A stretch of 46,814 nt of DNA, taken from the NCBI GenBank assembly GCA_023129415.1, contig JAGMCF010000056.1:1-46814 (forward strand), read 5' to 3'. This document shows, in pieces, positions 33,683 to 43,722 of the stretch (positions within the stretch are counted from its first letter, which is position 1; each line of letters starts with the position of its first letter). A model generated the notes under the pieces. It was given only the letters and a program-made list of their open reading frames with translations, was not told the DNA's origin and made no database searches. Origin of the DNA: Candidatus Cloacimonadota bacterium. Lineage in GTDB: Bacteria > Cloacimonadota > Cloacimonadia > JGIOTU-2. A program made the translations under genes and the position numbers.

Positions 33683-34153
33683 TCAAAATCTAAAGTGAGC
33701 AAAAGCTTTATTAGATTCTGCCATTCTCCAAACTTCTTCTCGCTTTTTAATAGAAGCACCTTCATTGTTATATGCTGCTAAAAGTTCAGCAGCTAATTTC
33801 TCTTCAATGGTTTTTTCATGACGCTTTCTTGCAAAATTTATAATCCAGCGAAATGCTAAGGTTTGCTGTCTATCAGATTTCACTTCTATGGGAACCTGGT
33901 AGGTAGATCCACCAATTCTTCTTGATTTGACTTCAACTTTTGGTTTAACATTTCCAACAGCTTTTTTAAAAATATTAAGAGGATCATCATTTGCTTTCTT
34001 TTCAATCAATTCTAGAGTTTTATAAAATTTCTTCTCAGAAAGACTTTTCTTACCACAAACCATCATCTGGTTAATAAATTTTGCTATCATTTTATCATGA
34101 TACTTTGGGTCAGGGAGGATTTCTCTTTTTTGAGCCCTTTTTCTTCTTGACAT
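33683..34153 (-). CDS. rpsG: 30S ribosomal protein S7
   Basis: S7 nucleates the 30S head and contacts E-site tRNA. The 156 residues include MSRRKRAQKREILPDPKYHD, GGSTYQVPIEVKSDRQQTLA and the C-terminal KKREEVWRMAESNKAFAHFR. It follows rpsL by nine bases. The stop codon is followed by an inserted palindromic repeat before fusA. Confidence 0.98.
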   Translation of the reverse strand: MSRRKRAQKREILPDPKYHDKMIAKFINQMMVCGKKSLSEKKFYKTLELIEKKANDDPLNIFKKAVGNVKPKVEVKSRRIGGSTYQVPIEVKSDRQQTLAFRWIINFARKRHEKTIEEKLAAELLAAYNNEGASIKKREEVWRMAESNKAFAHFRF

Positions 34154-34162
34154 CTAACCTCA

Positions 34163-34540
34163 CTATAACTTTTTAGTATGTTTAGTTCCATATTTGGAAC
34201 GGCTTTTTTTTCTTCCTTCAACACCACTTGCATCAAGGGTTCCCCGAATAATATGATATCTTACACCCGGTAAGTCTTTTACTCTACCACCTCTGATTAA
34301 AACAATTGAGTGTTCTTGTAGGTTATGACCTTCACCAGGGATATAACAAGTAACTTCTATGCTATTTGAAAGTCTAACACGAGCTACTTTTCTCAAAGCA
34401 GAATTAGGTTTTTTCGGTGTAGAAGTATATACTCTTGTACATACCCCTCTCCTTTGAGGGCAACCTGCGAGAGCCTTATTTTTCTTTATCTTTTTACTTC
34501 GAGTTCTTCCTTTTCTTACAAGCTGTGAGATTGTTGGCAC
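34163..34540 (-). CDS. rpsL: 30S ribosomal protein S12 (GTG start)
   Basis: S12 monitors decoding. The 125 residues include [40 protein letters not shown] (with the lysine whose changes give streptomycin resistance in other bacteria intact), and [20 protein letters not shown]. The start is GTG (34538-34540) with GGAGG eight bases upstream. It lies 25 bases after rpoC. Confidence 0.97.
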   Translation of the reverse strand: MPTISQLVRKGRTRSKKIKKNKALAGCPQRRGVCTRVYTSTPKKPNSALRKVARVRLSNSIEVTCYIPGEGHNLQEHSIVLIRGGRVKDLPGVRYHIIRGTLDASGVEGRKKSRSKYGTKHTKKL

Positions 34541-34565
34541 TAAAGCCTCCTATTTTTATAAAAGT

Positions 34566-37500
34566 TTATTTTTTATTAAAATCAAGTAACTTATTTACAC
34601 TCTTTTTGAGACTCAATTCTTGTTCAATTGTATCTTTCACTATATTCAGATATAATTTCTCACCTGTACCAGCAGGAATTCTGTGTCCAATAATAACACT
34701 CTCCTTTAAGCCTTCCAATGGATCAAGTTCACCCTTTATCGCGGCTTCAGTAAGAACTTTAGTAGTATTCTGAAATGAAGCAGCAGAGATAAAGCTATCA
34801 GTTTTCAATGCAGATTTTGTAATACCCATAAGTAATTGTTCAAATGTTGCGACTTTACCACCTTGAGCTTCAACTTGTTGATTCACCTTTTTTACATGAT
34901 TCTTATCTACAATTTCGCCCTCTAAAAAAATCGTGTCACCTGTATCAATAATTTTTACTTTTTGCATCATCTGACGAACAATCACTCTAATATGTTTATC
35001 ATTAATATCCACTCCCTGCTTTCTATATATTTCCAATATCTCGTTAGTTATAAACTCTTGGGTGGCAGTAATTCCCTTTGCTAACAGTATATCATGTGGG
35101 TCTAAAGGACCGTCTGAAAGCGGATCCCCACTTTCTACAATATCATTTTCATGAACTATTATTCTTCTTCCATAGGGAATCGTGTATTCTTTTTCATAAC
35201 TTTCATCTGGAGATACAATTTTTACTTTTCTACCCAGGCGAGCCAGCTTACCAATTTTTACTAAACCATCAATTTCTGAAATTATAGCCTTATTATGAGG
35301 TGATCGAGCTTCAAATAATTCAACAACTCTTGGTAAACCACCTGTTATATCCCTTTGCTTAACTGTAACTCGTGAGATTTTGCCCAAAATCTCTCCTGGA
35401 AAGACTATACTCCCTGCTTCCACATCTAAATTAAGATTAGCAGGTAACTGAATAAATTCATTCTTGTTATCCTCAGTTTCAACCCTTAACTGTGCTTGTT
35501 TTACAATATCACGAGACTCGATAATTGTTATCTCATTCCTTCCTGTTAACTCATTGAATTCAGTTTTATAAGTAACATCAGGTATGAAATCTTCAAAATA
35601 TACAGTGCCTTTTACAGTAGAAATTAACGGATTATTATATGTATCCCAGCTAAAAAGCAAAGTATCTTTCACAACCTTCTGATTATCAGAAATATAAATT
35701 GTTGCTCCATATTCTACATCATAATGATTCAATTCTTCTTTTGTTTCAGGATCTATTATTTTAATTTTTCCTAAATGGCTGACAGTAATTTTCTGGTTTT
35801 CACGATCTAAAACATAATCAAGTCTATCAAACTTTATAAGACCATCGCTTTCAGCATTGACTTCTGCTTTTTCAACAATAGTGCTTACCGCTCCACCAAT
35901 ATGGAAAGTTCGAAGTGTTAGCTGAGTACCTGGCTCACCAATACTTTGTGCAGCAATGACTCCAACTGGTTCTCCAATAGTAGCTGGTTTGTTAGTTGCT
36001 AGGTTTCTACCATAGCACTTTAAACAAATTCCTTTTTCAGCTTCACAAGTAAGAACTGAACGGATTATCACAGACCTAATACCATGTTTCTGAATCAAGT
36101 TTGCTTTTTCATCAGATATTGTTTCTCCTGAATCTACAATAATTTTTCCGCTAACTGGATCAATAACTTCTTCAGCAGCAGTTCTTCCCTTAATTCTATC
36201 ACTGATAGGTTCAATAACTTTATTCCCCTCTTTAAGTGATGTCATCACGACACCTTCCATTGTGCCACAATCTTCTTCAGTAATTACCACTGTTTGAGCA
36301 ACATCAACTAATCTTCTGGTGAGATAACCTGCATCTGCTGTTTTCAATGCAGTATCAGCAAGGCCTTTTCTGGCACCATGTGTTGATATAAAATATTCTA
36401 AAATACTTAATCCTTCTTTAAAATTTGATTTTATTGGATTTTCAATAATCTCTCCAATTCCACCTGTAAGTTTTCTTTGTGGTTTCTCCATCAAACCGCG
36501 CATCGCACCTAATTGTTTTATCTGGTCACGACCACCTCGAGCACCAGATTTTGCCATAATCCAGATAGGATTGAATCCATTTCTATCCTTTTCTAATTCT
36601 TCCATCATTAAATCAGTAATATCTTCTGTTGTGATTTTCCATCTATCAATTAATCTTTCATAGCGCTCACTATCAGTAATAATACCAGTTTCATAATCAT
36701 TTTGAATCTCTTCAACTTCAGTATCAGAATCTTCTAATATCTTAACTTTCTCCTTTGGAACAATAATATCACTCTGTCCAAATGTCGTTCCTGATTTAGT
36801 AGCATATTTGAATCCAATATCTTTTAATTCATCTAAATAAATTGCAGCTCTACTTGCCCCAAAAGTTTTATAGATTTCATCTGTTAATTGATTAATCTTT
36901 CCTTTATCAAAAATAAAATTTTGAAAGCCTAATTCTTTTGGTATTATCTGATTAAATATAACTCTTCCTACAGTTGTGATAATTCTTTTTCTTTCTATGG
37001 GAAGTCTATACTCAATCCAAGAATGTATATGAATTGTATTAGAATGTGAAATTAGGATTTGCAAATCATCCTTACAATAAATTTTTCCGCTATCTCTTTC
37101 AAATGCCAAAATCACTTCATCAAGTGAATTAAATTTTGGTAAATCTTTAGCATCTTCCGGTTCATCAGAAATGGCAGTAGTTAAGAAAAAAATACCAAGT
37201 ACTATATCCTGACTTGCAATAAGAACAGGTTTTCCATTAGCAGGAGAAAGAATATTATTAATAGGACTCATCAGTATTCTGGCTTCCATCTGAGCTTCAC
37301 CAGAAAGAGGAATATGGACAGACATTGAGTCACCATCAAAATCTGCATTAAATGGAAAGCATAATAACGGATGAAGCTGTATTGCTTTTTCCTCAATTAA
37401 AACTGGCTGAAATGCTTGGAAACTAAGACGATGTAAAGTTGGAGCTCTATTTAGAAGAACTGGATGATCTTTAACCACATCATCAAGAATTTTCCAAACC

Positions 37501-38708
37501 TCAGGCTTTTTTTCTTCAATTAATCTCTTGGCTTGCTTTGCTGTGCTTACGCCCTCAATCTTTTCTATCTTTTCGATAATAAAAGGTTTAAATAGCTCTA
37601 AAGCCATTTTTTTTGGCAATCCACATTGATTTAACTTCAATTCTGAACCAATCACAATAACTGAACGTCCTGAGTAATCTACTCGTTTACCTAACAAATT
37701 TTGTCTAAAACGACCCCGCTTACCTTTCAACTGATCACTTAAAGATTTAAGAGGACGATTTCCCCTACCTTTAACAGGTCTTGATTTTCTACTATTATCT
37801 AACAATGCATCAACAGCTTCTTGTAAAATTCTTTTCTCATTTCGCAGTATTACTTCAGGAGCATGACCTTCCATAAGAGCTTTTAATCTATTATTACGAG
37901 TAATTACACGACGATAAAGGTCGTTGAAATCAGCAGTAGCAAAACTTCCACCTTCGAGATATACTAAAGGTCGTAGATCAGGTGGCATAACAGGAAGAAC
38001 TTCCAAAATCATCCACTCAGGTTTATTTCCAGAATTTAGGAATGAATCAACAATTTTCAATTTCTTAATCAGTTGGATCTTCTTTTGTTTGGTTTCAAAT
38101 TTAATAGCTGTCCGAAACTTATCCGCCTCATCGTTTAAATTTATTTGCTCTAAAAGTTTTCTAATTGGTTCTGCACCCATTTCAGCAATAAAACCCCTCG
38201 GATATTTCTCTTTCGCTTCAATATATGCCACTTCATCAATTACATCACCAATATTGTATTCTGAAGAACCTGGATTTAATACAATATATGATTCGTAATA
38301 TAAAACCCTTTCTAATTCACTTGATTTTAAACCTAAAAGAAGTTGAATAGGGCTTGGAATAGACTTTACAAACCAGATATGTGCTACTGGAACAGCCAAT
38401 TCAATATGACCCATTCTTTGTCTTCTTACTTTTGAAGTTGTAACTTCCACACCACAGCGGTCACATATCAAACCTTTAAATCTATATTTTTTATACTTTC
38501 CACAAGAACATTCATAATCTTTTTCTGGGCCAAAGATTCTTTCACAAAATAGACCGCCTTTCTCTGGCTTAAGTGATCTATAATTTATTGTTTCAGGTCT
38601 CGTAACTTCACCATAAGACCAATCTCTTATTTTTTCAGGAGAAGCTATTTTAATGCTAACAGCATTATAGTCTTTAATAACTTTATCTCTTTTTAACTCT
38701 CTAATCAT
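34566..38708 (-). CDS. rpoC: DNA-directed RNA polymerase subunit beta-prime
   Basis: The 1380-residue beta-prime subunit carries the catalytic magnesium site. Zinc site 1 is CSCGKYKKYRFKGLICDRCG near residues 60-85; zinc site 2 is formed by the cysteine in TEEDCGT and those in CEAEKGICLKCYG. The switch/active region LGKRVDYSGRSVIVIGSEL, RAPTLHRLSFQAF and the trigger loop FISTHGARKGLADTALKTAD are intact. The metal-binding motif is NADFDGDSM (N454, D456, D458, D460); the residue after it is Ser461 where almost all bacteria have Gln. It is 27 bases after rpoB. Confidence 0.98.
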   Translation of the reverse strand: MIRELKRDKVIKDYNAVSIKIASPEKIRDWSYGEVTRPETINYRSLKPEKGGLFCERIFGPEKDYECSCGKYKKYRFKGLICDRCGVEVTTSKVRRQRMGHIELAVPVAHIWFVKSIPSPIQLLLGLKSSELERVLYYESYIVLNPGSSEYNIGDVIDEVAYIEAKEKYPRGFIAEMGAEPIRKLLEQINLNDEADKFRTAIKFETKQKKIQLIKKLKIVDSFLNSGNKPEWMILEVLPVMPPDLRPLVYLEGGSFATADFNDLYRRVITRNNRLKALMEGHAPEVILRNEKRILQEAVDALLDNSRKSRPVKGRGNRPLKSLSDQLKGKRGRFRQNLLGKRVDYSGRSVIVIGSELKLNQCGLPKKMALELFKPFIIEKIEKIEGVSTAKQAKRLIEEKKPEVWKILDDVVKDHPVLLNRAPTLHRLSFQAFQPVLIEEKAIQLHPLLCFPFNADFDGDSMSVHIPLSGEAQMEARILMSPINNILSPANGKPVLIASQDIVLGIFFLTTAISDEPEDAKDLPKFNSLDEVILAFERDSGKIYCKDDLQILISHSNTIHIHSWIEYRLPIERKRIITTVGRVIFNQIIPKELGFQNFIFDKGKINQLTDEIYKTFGASRAAIYLDELKDIGFKYATKSGTTFGQSDIIVPKEKVKILEDSDTEVEEIQNDYETGIITDSERYERLIDRWKITTEDITDLMMEELEKDRNGFNPIWIMAKSGARGGRDQIKQLGAMRGLMEKPQRKLTGGIGEIIENPIKSNFKEGLSILEYFISTHGARKGLADTALKTADAGYLTRRLVDVAQTVVITEEDCGTMEGVVMTSLKEGNKVIEPISDRIKGRTAAEEVIDPVSGKIIVDSGETISDEKANLIQKHGIRSVIIRSVLTCEAEKGICLKCYGRNLATNKPATIGEPVGVIAAQSIGEPGTQLTLRTFHIGGAVSTIVEKAEVNAESDGLIKFDRLDYVLDRENQKITVSHLGKIKIIDPETKEELNHYDVEYGATIYISDNQKVVKDTLLFSWDTYNNPLISTVKGTVYFEDFIPDVTYKTEFNELTGRNEITIIESRDIVKQAQLRVETEDNKNEFIQLPANLNLDVEAGSIVFPGEILGKISRVTVKQRDITGGLPRVVELFEARSPHNKAIISEIDGLVKIGKLARLGRKVKIVSPDESYEKEYTIPYGRRIIVHENDIVESGDPLSDGPLDPHDILLAKGITATQEFITNEILEIYRKQGVDINDKHIRVIVRQMMQKVKIIDTGDTIFLEGEIVDKNHVKKVNQQVEAQGGKVATFEQLLMGITKSALKTDSFISAASFQNTTKVLTEAAIKGELDPLEGLKESVIIGHRIPAGTGEKLYLNIVKDTIEQELSLKKSVNKLLDFNKK

Positions 38709-38735
38709 TAAATAATCCCCAAAAATTATAATTAA

Positions 38736-41700
38736 TTAACTTGCATTACTATCTGATTTATCTGATATTAATTCAACATCAAGAGCCAAGCTCCTAAGTT
38801 CACTAACTAATACATTAAATGATTCAGGAATTCCAGGCTCAGGTAAGTCTTTACCTTTTGTAATTGCTTCATATGTTTGATTTCTTCCTTCAACATCATC
38901 AGATTTAACAGTAAGCATTTCTTGAAGTAAACGAGATGCACCATAAGCCTCTAAAGCCCATACTTCCATTTCTCCTAATCTTTGACCTCCATGTTGCGCT
39001 TTACCACCTAATGGTTGTTGAGTCACCAATGAATAAGGTCCAGTTGATCTCGCATGCATTTTATCAACTACAAGGTGATTTAGTTTCATCATATATATAA
39101 TTCCAACCGTAACTTTTTCATGACAGGTTTCACCAGTTTTGCCATCATATATTACTACTTTACCATCATCTGGTAAATCTGCTTTTTTCATTTCATCAAC
39201 AATTTCAGATATTTTTGCACCATCGAATACAGGTGTTTCCACCTCATAACCCAACACTTTTGCAGCCCAACCTAAATGAGTTTCTAAAATTTGACCAATA
39301 TTCATTCGAGAAGGAACACCAAGAGGATTTAAGACAATGTCTACTGGTGTACCATCCTCAAGAAAGGGCATATCTTCAATTGGAGCAATCTTTGCTATAA
39401 CACCTTTATTGCCATGTCTGCCAGCCACTTTATCGCCCACTTCTATCTGACGTTTTTTCGCAATAAAAATCTTAACCATTTTCAAAACCCCTGATGGAAG
39501 TTCATCTCCATATCTTATTCTATCTCTCCTCTTCTTGTAATTATTCTCATTTTCTTCTAAAATGCTTTTTACACCATAAATCACTTCATTATAAATCTTT
39601 TCATTTTTCTTATTGTCAACAACCAAATCCTTTTCAATATTAAGTTTTTTGAAATTAATCTTTTTAAAATTTTCCTCAGTAATAACATTATTTGGAGGGA
39701 TAAAAAATCTACCAGTTTTTATTTCTGTTATGCGATTAGCTGTTTCTCCAATTAATAATCCTGATAATTTATTACTCAAATATTTAAAGATTTTTTTGTT
39801 TTCCCGATCATATGTTGTTTTTAATTCTTTGAGTTTTTTGTATTTCTCCTCTTCAGTATCTTGATCTTTCTCCTGGCGCGAGAAAACCTGAACATCCACT
39901 ACAATACCTTCCATGCCGGGTTTTGCTTTTAAAGAGGTATCAGAAAAATCACCAGCCCTTTCACCAAACAAAGCTCTCATTAATTTCTCTTCTGGAGATA
40001 GGTCTATTCCTGAAGATTTCGGAGTTATTTTTCCAACTAAAATATCACCTGCTTTAATATGAGATCCTATTCTAACAACTCCATTTTTATCAAGATTTCG
40101 TAAAGCATATTTAGGAACATTTGGTATATCATCGGTTAATTCTTCATTACCTTCCCTTGTGCTTCTAACTAATACTTCTAATTCTTGAATATAGATTGAG
40201 GTAAGTTCATCATCTCTTGCTACTCGTTCACTTATAATGATTGCATCTTCATAATTGTATCCATACCAGGGCATAAAAGCTACTAACATATTTCTACCAA
40301 GAGCCAGCTCTCCTCTCTTTATCGCTGGACCATCAGATATTAGATCACCTTTCTTAACTTTTTGACCTGTAATAACTTCAGGATGTTGATTAACACAAGT
40401 ATCTTGATTTGTACGAGTAAATTTCTTTAATTTTATTATTCTTGTTTCTTCTAAAGATGAAATAGAATCTTCTTTTGTGTCATCACTAATCTTCTTAAGG
40501 ATAATTTCATTAGATGTCACTTTCTCAACAACAGCATCAAATGGTGCTTTTACAGCAAGTTCTGAGTCAATGGCAACTAACTTTTCAATACCAGTAGCAA
40601 CAATAGGGGGTTCAGGTTTGATTAATGGTACAGCTTGTCTCTGCATATTCGAACCCATTAAAGCACGATTTGCATCATCATGGTCCAAAAATGGAACCAG
40701 ACCAGCAGAAACACTTACTATTTGCTGTCGAGAGGAATCAATATAGTCAACTTCATTCTTTGGAACTCTAACAAAATCTCCTCCAGATAAACAAAATATT
40801 ATATTCTTTAAGATATTTCCATTCTTATCAACTTCAATTCCAGCTTGAGCAATATTTTTATTCTCTTCTTGTACCGGATCTAAATAATCAACTTGATGGC
40901 TTAATTTTCCATTATTTACTTTAATATATGGTGTTTCAAGAAATCCATAATCATTGACGCAAGAATAAATAGCAGGTGAAGTTAATAAACCGATATTTGG
41001 ACCTTCTGGAGTTTCAATTGGGCATATTCTACCATAATGAGAATAGTGAACATCGCGCACCTCAAATCCTGCTCTTTCACGAGTTAAACCACCTGGACCT
41101 AAAGCACTAAATCTTCTCATATGAGTTATTGCAGCAAGAGGATTTGTCTGCTCCATAAATTGAGAAAGCTCACCGGTTAAAAAGAATGAATGCACAACAG
41201 CCATTAATGCATTAGTATTAATCAAACCCAATACTGTGATTTCATCAGGATTACTTAATGTCATTCTTTCTCTTGCGATTCGAGCAATTCGAGATAATCC
41301 TATTGAAAACTGATTTGCTACTAACTCCCCAACTCCACTAACTCTTCTATTAGCCAGATGATCTATATCATCAGTTCTGCTTTTGCCTTTATAAATTTTA
41401 ATAATCTCTTTTATAATAGCAATAAAATCGGTTTGTGTGAGAATCTGTGTCTTAAGGTTAATATCTAAATTTAAACGCTTATTAAGTTTAAATCTTCCAA
41501 CCTCACCCAAACTATATCGTTTTTCGTTAAAGAAAATTCTATCAATTAATTCCTTAGCAGTCTCAAGCGATGGTTCTTCACCAGGACGAATTATATTGTA
41601 TATAGACTTTAACGCTTGTTCTGTTGATGAATTTGGGTCTTTAGCTAAGGTGCTCTCAATAATTTTCCTTTCATCTTCATAGTCTTTATCAATAACTAAA

Positions 41701-42572
41701 ATCTTCTCAATTCCTGCACTCACTAACTTATCTACAATCGCCTCAGTGATAAGATTTCCACCCTCAGCCAGAATTTCACCACTTTTCTTATCAATAACAT
41801 CTTCATATAGGAAACGATCACTAAAGTCATCTTTTGTAATATCAATCTTTTCACTTTTATAAAATGTAATACGGATTGAATTATTATCTGAGAGCCCGAC
41901 ACAACGAAGAATTGTAGTAATTGGTACCTTATGACGCTTATCAATCAGAATTGATATAACATCTTTCGTATCAGTCATAAACTGAAACCACGAACCTTGT
42001 ACAGGAATTACCTTAGCATTAATTAGTTCCTTCCCACTACCATGAGTTTCGCTTGTAAACGAAATCCCAGGAGATCTATGTAGTTGACTGATAATTACTT
42101 TTTCTTCACCATTAATGATAAAAGTTCCTCTATCAGTAATTATTGGAATTTCACCAAGAAATAAATCTTGTTCAATAACATTTTTAATTCGTTTTGGTTC
42201 ACCTTCAATAGTTTTTTCAAAAACAGTAAGACGGAACTTCACTTTTAATGGAGCTTGGTAAGTAAGGTTTCGAGCAATACATTCATCAGGATTATACTTT
42301 TCTTTAAGTATTGAATAATTTACAAATTCAAGAAGATACTGGCTTTGAGTATCTTCAACAGGGAAATGTGCCATAAAAACTTTCTGTAATCCAAATTTCT
42401 CCCGTTTTTGTGGACTTACTTCCTTTTGTAGAAATCGCGCATACGAACCCTTTTGCATTGCTAACAGGTTAGGGATCTCAATTTTAGGGAGTTCAAACCC
42501 ATGTAACCTCTTTGAAATTTTAGAAAAGGACTTTCTTTTCTTCAAACTTGCTCCTTGTCTAATTTCAGACAT
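38736..42572 (-). CDS. rpoB: DNA-directed RNA polymerase subunit beta
   Basis: The 1278-residue beta subunit contains IPIITDRGTFIINGEEKVII, the rifampicin-binding cluster (SQFMEQTNPLAAITHMRRFS, then ALGPGGLTRERAGFEVRD), the active-site region AFMPWYGYNYEDAIIISERV and the C-terminal clamp LGGKAQHGGQRLGEMEVWAL. A lysine- and asparagine-rich lineage insertion (about residues 885-1000) interrupts the region before YGDELPSGVLK. Several residues in the rifampicin pocket differ from E. coli, including E for D516. The gene lies 106 bases after rplL. Confidence 0.98.
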   Translation of the reverse strand: MSEIRQGASLKKRKSFSKISKRLHGFELPKIEIPNLLAMQKGSYARFLQKEVSPQKREKFGLQKVFMAHFPVEDTQSQYLLEFVNYSILKEKYNPDECIARNLTYQAPLKVKFRLTVFEKTIEGEPKRIKNVIEQDLFLGEIPIITDRGTFIINGEEKVIISQLHRSPGISFTSETHGSGKELINAKVIPVQGSWFQFMTDTKDVISILIDKRHKVPITTILRCVGLSDNNSIRITFYKSEKIDITKDDFSDRFLYEDVIDKKSGEILAEGGNLITEAIVDKLVSAGIEKILVIDKDYEDERKIIESTLAKDPNSSTEQALKSIYNIIRPGEEPSLETAKELIDRIFFNEKRYSLGEVGRFKLNKRLNLDINLKTQILTQTDFIAIIKEIIKIYKGKSRTDDIDHLANRRVSGVGELVANQFSIGLSRIARIARERMTLSNPDEITVLGLINTNALMAVVHSFFLTGELSQFMEQTNPLAAITHMRRFSALGPGGLTRERAGFEVRDVHYSHYGRICPIETPEGPNIGLLTSPAIYSCVNDYGFLETPYIKVNNGKLSHQVDYLDPVQEENKNIAQAGIEVDKNGNILKNIIFCLSGGDFVRVPKNEVDYIDSSRQQIVSVSAGLVPFLDHDDANRALMGSNMQRQAVPLIKPEPPIVATGIEKLVAIDSELAVKAPFDAVVEKVTSNEIILKKISDDTKEDSISSLEETRIIKLKKFTRTNQDTCVNQHPEVITGQKVKKGDLISDGPAIKRGELALGRNMLVAFMPWYGYNYEDAIIISERVARDDELTSIYIQELEVLVRSTREGNEELTDDIPNVPKYALRNLDKNGVVRIGSHIKAGDILVGKITPKSSGIDLSPEEKLMRALFGERAGDFSDTSLKAKPGMEGIVVDVQVFSRQEKDQDTEEEKYKKLKELKTTYDRENKKIFKYLSNKLSGLLIGETANRITEIKTGRFFIPPNNVITEENFKKINFKKLNIEKDLVVDNKKNEKIYNEVIYGVKSILEENENNYKKRRDRIRYGDELPSGVLKMVKIFIAKKRQIEVGDKVAGRHGNKGVIAKIAPIEDMPFLEDGTPVDIVLNPLGVPSRMNIGQILETHLGWAAKVLGYEVETPVFDGAKISEIVDEMKKADLPDDGKVVIYDGKTGETCHEKVTVGIIYMMKLNHLVVDKMHARSTGPYSLVTQQPLGGKAQHGGQRLGEMEVWALEAYGASRLLQEMLTVKSDDVEGRNQTYEAITKGKDLPEPGIPESFNVLVSELRSLALDVELISDKSDSNAS

Positions 42573-42678
42573 TTTCTTTGCTCTATTCTATCCAAATTAA
42601 ATAAAATAGAATAGATGTGAAGAGTTATATGCATTTTAGACAGAGTGATTTATTCCTCCTCCATAATAAAATCAGATT
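42573..42678 (-). promoter_or_regulatory. rplL-rpoB spacer with hairpin and orphan Shine-Dalgarno sequence
   Basis: On the gene strand the rplL stop codon lies in a palindrome AATAAAATC/GATTTTATT (42665-42683), soon followed by GGAGGAGG (42655-42662). No start codon lies at usable distance after that perfect Shine-Dalgarno sequence; rpoB itself starts 80 bases on with only a weak AGAG. In E. coli this spacer holds an attenuator and an RNase III site, so a control role here is plausible but unproven. Confidence 0.4.
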
Positions 42679-43065
42679 TTATTTTATTTCTACTGTTCCA
42701 CCTTCAGCTTCGATTTTCTCCTTTACTTTTTCAGCTTCATCTTTTGAAACGCTTTCTACGATTGGCTTTGGAGCTTCATCAACTAAAGCTTTTGACTCCT
42801 TTAATCCAAGTTTTGTAATTTGTCTTACAACCTTAATCACCTGAATCTTTTTTGCGCCAGCAGATGTAAGAATCACATCAAATTCAGTCTTTTCTTCCTC
42901 TGATTTTGATGCTTCTGGTGTTACAGGTCCCGCAGCAACTGTAATAGGTGCAGCAGCAGTTACACCAAATTCTTCTTCTAAAGCTTTAACTAATTCAGCT
43001 AATTCCATAACATTCAGCCCTTTAATAAGTTTAATTATCTTATCTTTTGAAGTAGCTTCTGCCAT
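42679..43065 (-). CDS. rplL: 50S ribosomal protein L7/L12
   Basis: This stalk protein recruits translation GTPases. The 128 residues show the N-terminal dimer domain ([20 protein letters not shown]), a flexible Ala/Pro hinge at about 36-55, and the C-terminal domain with [20 protein letters not shown] and [25 protein letters not shown] directly precedes the ATG, a strong start in keeping with its multiple copies per ribosome. It is 109 bases after rplJ. Confidence 0.98.
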   Translation of the reverse strand: MAEATSKDKIIKLIKGLNVMELAELVKALEEEFGVTAAAPITVAAGPVTPEASKSEEEKTEFDVILTSAGAKKIQVIKVVRQITKLGLKESKALVDEAPKPIVESVSKDEAEKVKEKIEAEGGTVEIK

Positions 43066-43174
43066 CTATCCTCCTAACATTTTTAACATATTTTATTCAT
43101 ATAAAAATATTTTTGATATAATTTTATTCCTTCTCAATAAGTTTAAAAAAATTTAATCTTGTGAAATTAGGTTA

Positions 43175-43714
43175 TTATTGTTTTCGATTTTTTATTTCGT
43201 TTAAAACAATAACTAATTTTTGTAAAATACCATTAAGTGTAAAAACCAGTCCTGAAATTGGCGAATTTAATCCTCCTAATAGTTTTGCTAAAAGTTCTTG
43301 CTTTGAAGGTAAAGTGATAATCTTTTTTAAATCTTCAACATTCATTAACTTATTATCAATAATTCCAACCTTAAATTCAGGTATATTTTTTTCTTCAGGT
43401 AATCCTTTTGCAAAGCCAGCTATCAACTTCGCTGGAATTATTTCATCTTCTTTTGAAACTGCTACAGCAGTTGGTCCAGAGAGATATTCATCTATACCTT
43501 GAATGTGTAAATCGTGTATTGCAAGTTTTAATAATGTATTTTTACAAACAAAATAATTAACACTATTATCTCGAAATTTTCTTCTTAAATCTGTATCTTC
43601 TTTGACTGTAAGCCCTTTATAATTTACAAAAATAATTGATTTTGCATCTTCAAGATTGTCTTTTATTCTACTTACTTTTTCAATGTTTTTAGGATTAATT
43701 GATTTTTCTTCCAT
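43175..43714 (-). CDS. rplJ: 50S ribosomal protein L10
   Basis: L10 anchors the L7/L12 stalk to 23S rRNA. The 179 residues include FVNYKGLTVKEDTDLRRKFR, VNYFVCKNTLLKLAI and a C-terminal helix (NSPISGLVFTLNGILQKLVI) for L7/L12 binding. It lies eight bases after rplA, so there is no room for the long L10-binding leader known from E. coli. Confidence 0.97.
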   Translation of the reverse strand: MEEKSINPKNIEKVSRIKDNLEDAKSIIFVNYKGLTVKEDTDLRRKFRDNSVNYFVCKNTLLKLAIHDLHIQGIDEYLSGPTAVAVSKEDEIIPAKLIAGFAKGLPEEKNIPEFKVGIIDNKLMNVEDLKKIITLPSKQELLAKLLGGLNSPISGLVFTLNGILQKLVIVLNEIKNRKQ

Positions 43715-43722
43715 ACATTTAC

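Noticed and set aside
34435-42844. Open frames antisense to rpoB and rpoC
   Set aside because: They are shadows of the sense genes, with no supported start sites and no recognisable product.
43715-43722. L10-binding autoregulatory leader upstream of rplJ
   Set aside because: Only eight bases separate rplA and rplJ, leaving no room for such a structure.
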